From Bubalus kerabau (Eukaryota; Chordata; Mammalia; Artiodactyla; Bovidae), in assembly GCF_029407905.1 (NCBI RefSeq), contig NC_073627.1, positions 139,389,697 through 139,453,696 of the forward strand: a DNA stretch of 64,000 bases, read 5' to 3'. Under the pieces are notes generated by a model. It searched no databases and was not told where the DNA came from. It saw only the letters and a program-made list of their open reading frames with translations. Below, one piece after another: positions 9,805-19,934 of the stretch (positions are counted from its first letter, which is position 1; every line of letters begins with the position of its first letter). A program made the translations under genes and the position numbers.

Positions 9805-10683
9805 TCTTTTCTTACTCTAGGGGAAATTCTTTCTTCTTTGTTTATGCTCATGGAATAATGTTAAGTAAAATTCAAGCCTCAAGTTCTCTGATGGCCTTTT
9901 CCTTAACTTAACACCATCCACCCATCCAGCGTTCCTTCATGTACCCTTGTAACAAACAGCTTTGCAATATAAGGACATATATAATCTTCTTTGACAGGCA
10001 GGGCCAGTGAGGCTTAAAGAAACTAACCACCACTTGAAAGTTGCAAATTTGTGGGTGAGTCAAACTTCTATGCCTAAATTTCTAAACCTAGGACCAGAAA
10101 CTCCTTTTGATTTTGTATAATTATTCTGTCAAAGGCTGAGCCAAGTATGTTGAAATTGTCAGCTACTTTTATCTGACATTTTATTCTTTTACATATTTCT
10201 ATATAGAAACAATTTACTTTATATATAGTCTGCTGATATGGTATCTGAACTACAAAGCTTCAAGACTATTTTAACATATTTTTGTATCCTATATATAAAA
10301 ATATTATCTTTGTACCTCTCTTTGAAAATTATGATATTGATATGGCAACCACTGCATTTTTTTTTATTACATTGAGTTTTTATGTCTTTCTACAACTTGT
10401 ACTTTAACCCTGCTGAATCAATAAATTTTGGCTGTCTTATAAATAATATACTTATAAAAATTTTTACCCAATCTAGGAATCTACAAATTATCTTTCCTTT
10501 TTTCAACACCTGTAGTCTACATATTTTTGTAAGCATGAAGGAAATGCATGTTTTCATAGTAAGTTTAGAAAAGATAAAAAGAAATCAAAGTACGTGGATT
10601 TCTTAAGCCAATGGATATTCCAGAAGTTACACTTGTTTTTGTTTTGTTTTAGACTTTTATGATTTAACCAGAAATTATTTGTG
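9805..10683. other. Unassigned AT-rich DNA, no gene seen
   Basis: AT-rich, with no confident repeat or exon. Frames such as 10382-10606 show no protein character. Confidence 0.4.
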
Positions 10684-10921
10684 CAAATCCCATGGACGGA
10701 GGAGCCTGGAAGGCTGCAGTCCATGGGGTCGCTGAGGGTTGGACACGACTGAGCAACTTCACTTTCACTTTTCACTTTCATGCATTGGAGAAGGAAATGG
10801 TAACCCACTCCAGTATTCTTGCCTGGAGAATCCCAGGGACGGGGGATCCTGGTGGGCTGCCATCTATGGGGTCGCACAGAGTCGGACACGATTGAAGCGA
10901 CGCAGCAGCAGCAGCAGCAGC
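10684..10921 (+). mobile_element. BovA2 SINE, sense, 5'-truncated, with CAG tail
   Basis: Two BovA monomers separated by cactttcacttttcactttc, starting within the first monomer (tcccatggacggaggagcct). It ends in a run of CAG repeats at about 10902-10921. Confidence 0.92.
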
Positions 10922-11596
10922 ATTTTTGTTTGTTTGCTTTGCTTTTGTCTTGTTTTTGCTTTAAGGCTGATGGATCTCTGTATCAGTGTTCTCACCCTGG
11001 AAGCTCATCCAGTCAGAAATCACTGTCATACTTCGTCCCTACTCCATTCTGTCATTCCCCAGCACTCACCCCCAATCCTATGACTGTCTACAGTATTTGC
11101 CTTAAGGATGTACACCCTCTGATTCAATAGGCAGGCTTCATAATACAGCTGCCCTAATGGCCATCAAAGGCAATCACCTCTGAAGTTGAAGTGTGACCAC
11201 ACTGGTCCCAATCATCTGTCCACCCACCAGGAATCTACCACTTCCAAAAAAGGCTACTCCACCAGACAGACATCCCACTCACACCAAGAACTTCTATTTT
11301 CATTCTGTTGTTGATGCCATTATCTTTTTTGCTTTAAATCTACTTCCAGTTATTGGTTCACAGGAAAAATCTCCATTAACATTTTTGTGATCATTAACTC
11401 ATCCAGTGTCTTTCCTAATACTCCAATGACAATTCTCATCCCCTTTCTTCATTCTTTCACTTTTCCCTGTTTTCCAACCTCTGCCCTTTGGCCACACAAA
11501 CACACAGACACTCTTTTTAAAAAATATTTAGAATTATTAGACTATGCATTATTATTTTTTTAAATATGCATCTACTCTTCCTATTTGAATAAGACT
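10922..11596. other. Unassigned DNA, no gene seen
   Basis: C- and T-rich sequence, possibly very old L2, but I cannot align it with confidence. No exon seen. Confidence 0.4.
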
Positions 11597-11607
11597 AGCT
11601 GTAGATT

Positions 11608-11885
11608 GGAGAAGGCAATGGCACCCCACTCCAGTACTCTTGCCTGGAAAATCCCATGGATGGAGGAGCCTGGTAGGCTGCAGTCCATGGGGTCGCTAGG
11701 AGTCGGACACGACTGAGCAACTTCACTTTCACTTTTCACTTTTCACTTTCATGCATTGGAGAGGGAAATAGCAACCCACTCCAGTGTTCTTGCCTGGAGA
11801 ATCCCAGGGACAGAGGAGCCTGGTAGGAGGCCGTCTCTGGGGTCGCAGGGTCGCACAGAGTCAGACACGACTGAAGTGACTTAGC
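11608..11885 (+). mobile_element. BovA2 SINE, sense, full length
   Basis: Starts ggagaaggcaatggcacccc and ends gacttagc. Flanked by agctgtagatt (11597) and agctctagatt (11886), an 11-bp duplication with one change. Confidence 0.95.
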
Positions 11886-11948
11886 AGCTCTAGATTATCC
11901 TGGCATTTATCTCAATACAGGTAGGTAATTTCCATACTGCTATACTAT

Positions 11949-12163
11949 GTGAAAGTGAAAGTATTAGTCTCTCATGGTGTCCAACTCTTTGCAACCCCAT
12001 GATCTGTAGCCCACCAGTCTCCTCTGTCCATGGGATTCTCCAGGCAAGAATACTGAAGTGGGTTGTCATTCCCATCTCCAGGGGATCTTCCCAACCCAGG
12101 GATCAAACCCAGGTCTCCTGCATTGCAGGTGGATTCTTTACCATCTGAGCTCCCAGGGAAGCC
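11949..12163 (-). mobile_element. Bov-tA SINE, antisense
   Basis: Starts with gtgaaagtgaaagt, contains ggcaagaatactgaagtggg and ctcctgcattgcaggtggat, and ends ctcccagggaagccc. It is followed by a short TA-rich run. Confidence 0.92.
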
Positions 12164-12924
12164 CCCATATTCTATATATATATATTTATATACTATGTTT
12201 TCCATACTATTAACTATTAATAGCTTTCCATACTATTCCTCCAACTTGTATTAGAATTCTCCCATGTGTTGTCTGGAGAAGGGATGATTTCAGCTTAAAC
12301 ATTTCTGACCCATGACTTAACAGTATGAGAAAGACAGAGAGGGAACTGCACTAAGAATAATCCCAGCAGGTAGATTTTTGTCTCTGTATGACTTCTTCTC
12401 TGTGTTTATTGAAAATATTATACCAAGGAGGTTTTCTGTATCCAGTTTCTCTTAAGCCAAAGCTCCATCTTATACTCTGTGACTTGACTGGTATTACTAC
12501 TGTCTGTACCATCTGAAGGGAGCACTGCAGTGGTCAAGAATTATCCCTAGAGCATGAGGATGAGCTCTGGAACATTCTGGAAAATGATTGAGTCAAAACA
12601 AATTCTACAGGTTCTGTTAAGTTTGGCAGCCTCACAAAGAACCTCCAAGTGCAGCCATCTCTGGATGCAAACATCTCTGGAACAATGCCCCCAACATCTC
12701 TCCTTTTCCCTCCCTCTACCTTGCCCTACCTCCTTCCTCCCTCTCTCCCTTCTCTCTCTCCACACCCTACCCACAACTGCATGACTTGTGTATTTTCCTT
12801 GTGAGTTTCCAGCACGTTCCACAAGCGAGAGTGAGTTAGGCTTCTGACAGCTTTCATGCTGGTTCCATCTGCCTGAGAACCAGCAGAGACGCTTTCCCTT
12901 TTGTGGCAATGACTGACACCCCTT
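12164..12924. other. Unassigned DNA with a CT-rich tract, no gene seen
   Basis: A pyrimidine-rich stretch lies at about 12693-12765. The frame at 12547-12909 on the minus strand exists because of that tract and shows no recognisable domain. Confidence 0.4.
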
Positions 12925-13002
12925 CAGGAGATGTAAAGAAATGTGGGTTCGATCCCTGGGTCAGGACGATCCCCTGGAGGAGGGCACAACTGAAGTGACT
13001 TA
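12925..13002 (+). mobile_element. Bov-tA SINE fragment with internal deletion
   Basis: The stretch gtgggttcgatccctgggtc and gatcccctggaggaggg is joined directly to caactgaagtgacttagc. The roughly 100-bp middle of the SINE is missing. Confidence 0.8.
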
Positions 13003-13714
13003 GCTCACATGCACTCACATCACTGATCCTGGTTTTCTTCTATTTTTATATTTCTTTGTTCATTTCAGCCAATTCTCATGGAAAGGGAGGGGCTGGGACC
13101 TGAGTATTTGTGCTCCCACTGCCATTCTTTCCAGAACTCTGCAGCGTCTGTTCCTTCTAATTAAGATAATCAGCACCATATTGGGTAAATCTTACTTGAC
13201 CATTCTGCTGACAGAGATACTCTGGTTTTCCTAGCCATTGTGAAGAAGGTGCTATTTTAAAAGACCATGTGCCTTCTGACATGTATTATTATTTAATACA
13301 TATATTTGAATTTAACTTAATTTCCCATGACTTCTCCGCCTCAGAGAGACAGAAATCAGGATCCTATGAGACAGAGGCTTTGTCCAAAGACACTGAAAAT
13401 TTGATTAGAATAGATCACAGACATTTTCCTGAAACTATTTTACCACTGTCCTGGGAATAAACATTCACCAGTCTCCTTTGAAATGCTTTGTTTAGACCCA
13501 ACCACTATGATCACTAAATACCCTTCAGTGAAAACTTATCCATTTTCATCACTCACATAAATTAGAAAATATAAGTGTCTCTAAATCAATTGCCTCTAAA
13601 TCCTGTACATATTCTGGCCATTCAATGATGTTGACTTTTACCCTAGGACAAGGGCCTCTTGGTACCAGATGATCATTTGTAAAAGCAGAAGGAGTCGGTT
13701 ATCTTTGCCTAATA
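13003..13714. other. Unassigned DNA, no gene seen
   Basis: No confident repeat or exon recognised. Confidence 0.4.
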
Positions 13715-13895
13715 ACATATCATAGAATGTTAGCATAAGCTACAGAGAAATAGTACAACCCCTCATTTTAGCAGATGTTAAAAAATAAAGGTGTAAGAGA
13801 TCAAGAGCTACATAGACAGTTAGTAGAAAACAGTGCCCAGAATTCACTATAGTATGACCCATAGTCCAACATTCTTCTTTCCACACTATCATTTT
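13715..13895 (-). mobile_element. MIR-like ancient SINE, antisense (family uncertain)
   Basis: Weak but ordered landmarks: tcatagaatgttagcataag, acaacccctcattttagcag, gagctacatagacagttag and catagtccaacattctt. These resemble the ancient tRNA-SINE group related to MIR/MIR3. CA-rich repeats follow at about 13912-13945. Confidence 0.45.
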
Positions 13896-13945
13896 AAATA
13901 TTCATAAAGCACACACACTAACACATCTTCCACACACACACAAAT

Positions 13946-14424
13946 CCCTTTCCTTTGCACCAGGAACTGAATGGGATATTTCCAGTGAATGTTGTATTGG
14001 ACAAGTATCTCACATACCCAGGAGAACATTTAGTTTCCATCTATAAGAAAACTTGCACATTCCTTCTACACTGTAAAGTTAGAAGATTCTAATATCTTCC
14101 TCTTTTCTCAGGAAATAATGATGTAACTCAAAAGCCTCCAGAGGCCTCCTTCTTTCCGAGACAAGTCACTATTTAGACCTACCTGAGCCCCCCATGTGCC
14201 CTGTTTCTCCCCTTCCCACTAAGTCACTAAACACCATCCACATTTTCCTTCTTGTTCTTCTTTTCTCCTTTTGCTTCTCTTTTCTCTTTTTCTTTTCTTT
14301 TAAATATACTTATTGATTACATTATCATGCTGCACCATAACTACTTTTAATTTCTAGAAAAGCTATTTTTACAGAACTATTTTTGATTCTTAGATGAGTG
14401 AAAAATTTACCCATAAATCCAGAC
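13946..14424. other. Unassigned DNA, no gene seen
   Basis: Holds a T/C-rich run at about 14240-14310. No exon or confident repeat. Confidence 0.4.
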
Positions 14425-14435
14425 AATAGTTTTCT

Positions 14436-14491
14436 TTTTTTTTTTTTTTAAACTTTACATAATTGTATTAGTTTTGCCAAATATCAAAATG
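14436..14491 (-). mobile_element. 56-bp L1 3' end micro-insertion with perfect target duplication
   Basis: A T run followed by aactttacataattgtatta and gttttgccaaatatcaaaa is the extreme 3' end of bovine L1 in antisense. It is bracketed by a perfect 11-bp duplication, aatagttttct, at 14425-14435 and 14492-14502. Only about 40 bp of L1 beyond the tail was copied. Confidence 0.93.
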
Positions 14492-14615
14492 AATAGTTTT
14501 CTAAAGAAAGAAGAGTAGGCTGTTGCAATCTACATGTGCATACAACTGACTATACATTCTTCAGATAATATGGCATTATAATTTTCCGTGGTGGAACACA
14601 GTTCTCATGCGTGCA

Positions 14616-14830
14616 TGTGCTAAGTCGCTTCAGTTGTGTCCAACTCTTTGAAACCCCACAGACTGTAGCCTGCCAGGCTCCACTGCCCATGGGATTCTCC
14701 AGGCAAGAATACTGGAGTGGGTTGCCATTCACTTCTCCAGGGGATCTTCCCAACCCAAGGATCCAACCTGCATCTATTACATCTCCTCCATTGGCAGGTG
14801 GGTTCTTTACCACTAGCTCCACCTGGTAGC
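14616..14830 (-). mobile_element. Bov-tA SINE, antisense
   Basis: Contains gtgctaagtcgcttcagttg, ggcaagaatactggagtggg and ggcaggtgggttctttacca, and ends in a decayed tRNA head. Confidence 0.9.
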
Positions 14831-14950
14831 CATCACTTAATATAGATGGTGAAAAATACATATTCTTTAAAGAAAATATTGGCACTGGGTTAAACATTGT
14901 TAATTGTTTTAATATATCTGCATATTTTGTTTGGGTCTATTTTGCTCCAT

Positions 14951-15154
14951 TGTTGTTGTTTTGGTTGTATCCAGTACTTTGCAACCCCATGGACTGTAGC
15001 CCACCAGGCTCCTCTGTCTATGAAATTCTCCAAGAAAGAATACTGGAATAGGTTGCCATTTCCTTCTCCAGGAAATCTTCTCAACCCAGGAATTGAGCCC
15101 ACATCTCCTGCATCAGCAGACAGGTTCTGTGCCACTGAGCACCTGGGAAGCCCA
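14951..15154 (-). mobile_element. Bov-tA SINE, antisense, diverged
   Basis: Contains ttgcaaccccatggactgta and tagcccaccaggctcctctg, and ends gagcacctgggaagccc. It is more diverged than the neighbouring copy. Confidence 0.9.
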
Positions 15155-15334
15155 GTGTGCTCTTAGGGATTCCATATTGATAATGTTCACTTTCTTACCC
15201 CAGGTTTGTTTTTTGTTTTTTGTCTCTTGTATGACAGGACAAAAATCATTAACCTTGATTACTCACAGCTTTTCTTATCTTCCCATGACCTAATAAGACT
15301 TCTCTGTTGGCTGCTTATTCATGGTCATTAGCTT

Positions 15335-15790
15335 GATAACTAGGGCCCTGAACAATCTGACTGCAAATTTTCTTTCTGTTTTTTCATTCAGTAGCCTTCT
15401 TTAAAGCCATGTGCCCCTCAAAGTGATTCACATACTACCCTTTACCCTCCACTTCCTCTACACTTTTATTAACAATGGTACACCAATCTATAAAGTCCTT
15501 CCCCATCTTCTCTACCCACACTAAGCTCCTCTTTAGCCATCTCGGCATACCTCTCCCCAGATCATTCCTGCCTGAAGTCAAAGCCGTTATGTATCTGAGT
15601 TTTGACAGAAGTCACTGCCTGAGCAATTTGTTGACTATTATACATTGTGACATTGCTTTTATTGTTGCTTTGAATTATTCAAATGCTTTAGCATTACTTA
15701 ACTTGCTATGTATTTCCCTTCATTTTAAATGTCTCAGCACTCAGGGTTTAAATATAGCAGGCTCTTACCAAATGTGCAGTGATATAAAGG
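15335..15790 (+). mobile_element. L2 LINE fragment, sense, diverged
   Basis: Starts near aactagggccctgaacaatc and continues with L2 3' region landmarks (cactaagctcctctttagcc, ccagatcattcctgcctgaa). It follows the expected L2 order but is heavily mutated. Confidence 0.5.
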
Positions 15791-15828
15791 CCATAATAAT
15801 TATTTAAAAGGTAAATTGATGGATTAGT

Positions 15829-16320
15829 ATGCTAAACAGCACAGTATCACAGAAAGAACTTTTTATTACCTTTTTACTACTTATTTTTTCTGATGTCTCC
15901 AAACAGTTAACTGGAGAAGAGAGTCAAACAAAAAAATTTGATGTCAAGCCTAGATCTCAAAAACCAACTGGCATAGATGGCGTTTGTTCTCAAATTCATC
16001 CTGTTACTATCACCACTATGCCAGTTTGGCATGAAGTAAGAAAACAGAGAAATCTTGACAATCTTCTAAAGCGAGTTGTTACTACTGTAATTGCTTTGAC
16101 TTTTTTAGCTATGAAGCATTTTCTAATTAAAGTTTGTATGTAGTTTTTTAGACATAATGTTACTACTCACTTAATAAACTACAGTATAATGCAAACATAA
16201 ATTTTATATGAAGTATAAAACCAAAAACTTCACGTTACTTGCTTTGTTGAAATATTTATTTTATTGCAGTGGTCTGGAATTGAACACACAGCATTTCTGA
16301 AGCCTGTATAGGAGACTGAA
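15829..16320 (+). mobile_element. Tigger-type (pogo/mariner) DNA transposon, 3' part
   Basis: From 16105 the sequence follows the 3' end of a Tigger1-like element: attaaagtttgtatgtag, ttttttagacataatgttac, cttaataaactacagtataa and attgcagtggtctggaattg, ending at the decayed terminal inverted repeat gaagcctgtatagg. The upstream part (15829-16104) is open for 104 codons and is probably also Tigger, but that half is inferred. No transposase catalytic motif is visible. Confidence 0.7.
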
Positions 16321-16494
16321 CAACAATATTGACACACTTGGTCTAAGTGACCACAGAGACACCCTCACCACATTTTAAAACATTAAAATCACATGCTTAA
16401 TCAAATCCTCATTAACATATATAATTATTATATAAAAACCAAACTATCTAGAAAATCATCTATTTTAACATTAAGAAGTACACTTCTATCCAGA

Positions 16495-16605
16495 GGTCTG
16501 CTGTACAGCATTGTGTGTCTAGTTAACTGTACTATATTGCACACTTAAAATTTCTCAAAAAAGGAATCTCATGGTAATTGTCTTTACCACAATTAGAAAA
16601 AGGCC
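16495..16605 (+). mobile_element. L1M 3' end fragment, sense
   Basis: The stretch agttaactgtactatattgc, acacttaaaatttctcaaaa and aattgtctttaccacaatta follows the order of ancient L1M 3' ends. Confidence 0.5.
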
Positions 16606-16804
16606 CCGTTAGGAAACTTTGACAATCTATTCCTTTTGAATGGAGATGTCTGGTCTATGCCTGTCCATCATTACATTTTGGAAGTATACAGTCTGCTGTC
16701 TGGTTTCTCAGTTTCGCAGCTGGAGAGAAATTTTGTCTCGGGATTAACCATACCTCAAGTCTCACCCACACCTGATTTAGATAACAGTAAGAATGGTGGT
16801 TTAG

Positions 16805-17118
16805 CAAAAGAGACACTGATGTATAGAACAGTTTTATGGACTCTGTTGGAGAGGAAGAGGGTGGGAAGATTTGGGAGAATGGCATTGAAACATGTATAAT
16901 ATCATGTATGAAACGAGTTGCCAGTCCAGGTTCGATGCACGATACTGGATGCTTGGGGCTGGTGCACTGGGACGACCCAGAGGGATGGTATGGGGAGGGA
17001 GGAAGGAGGAGGGTTCAGGATGGGGAACACATGTATACCTGTGGCAGATTCATTTCGATATTCGGCAAAACTAATGCAATTTTTTAAAGTTTAAAAATAA
17101 AATAAAATTAAAAAAAAA
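16805..17118 (+). mobile_element. Bovine-type L1 3' end, sense, 5'-truncated
   Basis: L1 3' UTR landmarks (gatgtatagaacagttttat, tgcttggggctggtgcactg) end in an A-rich tail. A duplication of gaatggtggtttag occurs at 16791-16804 and 17121-17134. It inserted at the edge of an older L1M 3' end. Confidence 0.95.
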
Positions 17119-17134
17119 AAGAATGGTGGTTTAG

Positions 17135-17350
17135 AGATAGTAAGCATGGTGGTTGACAGGACTGTGAAAGAACAGAATGGGGAGTTAATATTTAAATGGG
17201 TACAAAGTTGCATTTGTGGGTAAAGGAAAAGTTCTGAAGATGGATCGTGATGAAGGAAATACAACAATGTAAATGTATCTAATACCACAGACCAGCGCAT
17301 TTTAAAATGATTAAAATGGTAAATTTTGTTTTATATATTTTACAACAACA
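17135..17350 (+). mobile_element. Ancient L1M 3' end, sense
   Basis: Landmarks in order: aatgggtacaaagttgcatt, aagttctgaagatggatcgt, aacaatgtaaatgtatctaa and aatggtaaattttgttttat. Confidence 0.75.
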
Positions 17351-17911
17351 AATGAAGGCGAAATAAACACTTTCAGGCAAAATATGAAAAAAATTCATCA
17401 GCAGTATATCTTCATACTATGAAATATTAAAGAAAGATGGAAAATGTTCCCAATTAGATACTGGTTCTACATAAATTAATGAAGAGCATTACAAAGGGTT
17501 AATACGTGCACAAGTACAAAAGACATTTTTTATCATTTTTAATCTCTGCAAAAGATATTTGACTATTGAAAGTAAAAATAATAATGTGTTGTGGGGTTTA
17601 TGGTATATACCAAAGTAAAATGTCTGAAAATAGCTCAGAAGACAGGAGGGAAGGCTTGAGTGAATTCTGTTCTACATTCTTTATACCATTTGTGAAGTGG
17701 TAGAGTAGCACTTGAAAGTTAAACCCTAACTTTCAAATGATACTAAAGTTAAATGCTAAAAACAAAATAACGAGGTATAGATAATAAAATAATCATATTT
17801 TTTCAACTCAATCCAAAAGAAGGAGGAGGAAGGAACAAAGAGAAAATGACAATAAATAGCAAGATGGTAGATTGAAACTAAATTATGCTGATAATTATAT
17901 TAAACATACCT
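17351..17911 (+). mobile_element. Ancient L1M internal region, sense
   Basis: It resembles L1M sequence just upstream of ORF2: aattcatcagcagtatatct, ttctacataaattaatgaag, tgttgtggggtttatggtat and agcaagatggtagattgaaa. Too degraded for an open frame. Confidence 0.6.
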
Positions 17912-19199
17912 TATTTCAGCTCAGGTCTTCCAAGAAACAGATGCCAAAATGAGATTAGAGGTGCGAGAGATTTGCTGGGGAACATGCTTGTGAAGGAGCA
18001 CAGGGAGACCACTGAGGTAGGCTGGAAGAGCCTTTAGACCATGATACAGATCCAACATCTGTGAAAGAAGCAAAAAATGAAAAGAAAATTGAAGCCTCGG
18101 ACCATTTCATAGTTCTGAGAGTATCATAGGAGGTTAATGAAATCTCACTAGCATTAGAGGCAGGAATGTCCCAACTCTAATAACTCCACCATGCTGGGAA
18201 CAGCCCAAAGAAAGTATGGTTTCAGAGTAAGCACTCTGTTATAGCTAAAGGTATAATTGGAGATGTTTGTCTAACTAGGCTTCCTGCAGAAGATCTGCTT
18301 GCTGAGAGAGTGTGCAGTTTCCTCCATGGCCACCACAGTCCATCTTTGTCTTGCACAGAGGCATGTGGCTAGATATCTTCCATGGTTCTGTTGACCTCTT
18401 TCCCTACAGCCCTCATTGCTGCAGTTGGTCTCAGGGCTACAGTCGATATTAATCGTCTCCCTCCCTTACCATTCACTATAAATGTCTCTACCCTCTGCTG
18501 GTACCTATAAAGGTTTTGGTGTCTTGCGTGCTCGTGCATGCTCAGTTGCTTGTTGTATCCAACTCTTTGCAACTCCATGGACTGTATGTAGCCCACTATG
18601 CTCCTCTGTCCATGGGATTCTCCAGGCTAGAATACTAGAGTTGGGTTGCCAGGGGATCTTCCTGACCCAGGGATGGAACCCACGTCTCCTACAGTGCAGG
18701 CAGATTTTTTATAACTAAACCACCAAGGAAGCCTTTTGTGTCTTACTTGGTACTTTAAACCAAACCTTTTCTGAAGAATCTGAATGTATGGTCATCATAC
18801 CATCCCCAGGGGTTGCTGCATGTGTTCAGTCAGAGTCACAATTGGGCAAGAGAGCACTATGAGAGATCTAAGTGCATCACCTGGGTACCACAAATGTTCC
18901 TCTCTACCTCTACTATGAAAAAGCAGATGTGCCTCTTTCTACTCTTGTCATCAATTTCTCCTGCCAATACAATTTCTCCTCTTCTCATCTGTTGGTCCCT
19001 GTAAAAAGGACTCTAAGATATCCTGGCAGTCTGGATGGCATACAGTTCAATAGGATCTCACAGTGTCTCCTAGTAGCTGGGTGCCTCCTTTGGGGCCAGA
19101 ATCTCTAACTTTGTAGAGCCTATAGTTGCAGAGATGGGAAGCACAGACTCTACCAAAAAGATATTAGATTCCACTCAATTTTTTCTGTAAACCTAAATG
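17912..19199. other. Unidentified old sequence, possibly an unnamed ancient repeat; split by a Bov-tA
   Basis: No exon was found. The general texture (tttgctggggaacatgcttg; catcataccatccccagggg) suggests an old interspersed element, but I cannot name it. A search of a mammalian repeat library would settle this. Confidence 0.3.
18528..18734 (-). mobile_element. Bov-tA SINE, antisense
   Basis: Contains ttgcaactccatggactgta and tctgtccatgggattctcca, and ends ccaccaaggaagcc. Similar bases (ttttggtgtctt, cttttgtgtctta) flank it as a decayed target duplication. Confidence 0.88.
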
Positions 19200-19242
19200 T
19201 GTTAAATAAGTAAATAGTATGTTAATTTTAAAAAAATGAGGA

Positions 19243-19428
19243 TGCTTGGGGCTAGTGCACTGGGACGACCCAAAGGGATGGTATGGGGAGGGAGGAGGGA
19301 GGAGGGTTCAGGATGGGGAACACATGTATACCTGTGGCAGATTCATTATGATATTTGGCATAACTAATACAATTTTGTAAAGTTTAAAAATAAAATAAAA
19401 TTTTTTTTAAAAAATCAAAAAAAAAAAA
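19243..19428 (+). mobile_element. Bovine-type L1 3' end, sense, very short
   Basis: Starts within the L1 3' UTR (tgcttggggctagtgcactg) and ends in a long A run. It is flanked by aaaaaatgagga at 19231-19242 and 19429-19440. Confidence 0.93.
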
Positions 19429-19448
19429 AAAAAATGAGGAGAGTCAGG

Positions 19449-19604
19449 TTCCTCTGTCCATGGGATTCTCCAGGCAAGAATACTGGAGTAGCTTGCCATT
19501 TCCTTCTCCAGGAGATCTTTCTGACCCAGGGATAGACAGATAGAACCCAGGTCTCCTGCATTGCAGGTCAGTTCTTTAGCGACTGAGCTTTGAGGGAATT
19601 CCAT
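19449..19604 (-). mobile_element. Bov-tA SINE, antisense, 3'-truncated
   Basis: Begins at ttcctctgtccatgggattc, so the last part of the SINE is missing, and runs to gcgactgagctttgagggaa. It is bracketed by an unusually long direct repeat, described in the findings. Confidence 0.88.
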
Positions 19605-19644
19605 TAAATAAATAAATAGTATGCTAATTTTTAAAAAGAGGGAA

Positions 19645-19916
19645 GAGTCATGCCATGTCATTCCTTTGCTCTGAACACTATAGTTACTCCCCATTTCATT
19701 CAGAGTCCAAGCCAAAGATTTCTATGTCTATAAGACCTCATTTCATTACCCTATGATTTCATCTGCTACTAAAATTTCCCTCCTATTGTTCTACTCCAGG
19801 CAAGCTTCTAGCATAAAACATTAGCACTGGACATTTTCTATTATCTGGAATGCTCTTCCCTTAGGTATCCCCATGGGTAATCCCTTATCTCCTTCAGGTT
19901 ACTGCTTCAAAGAACA
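19645..19916 (+). mobile_element. L2 LINE fragment, sense
   Basis: L2 3' landmarks in order: catgccatgtcattcctttg, ttcattcagagtccaagcc, ctgctactaaaatttccctc, tctggaatgctcttccctta and ccttcaggttactgcttcaa. Confidence 0.7.
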
Positions 19917-19934
19917 CATAAAACATAAAACCCA

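Noticed and set aside
12547..12909. 120-codon minus-strand open frame with an Arg/Glu/Gly-rich middle
   Set aside because: The charged stretch is simply the translation of the CT-rich tract at 12693-12765; no recognisable domain.
15829..16143. Frame at the Tigger remnant as a domesticated transposase gene
   Set aside because: No DDE motif or helix-turn-helix signature can be seen, and only the 3' end of the transposon is present; kept as a low-interest finding only.
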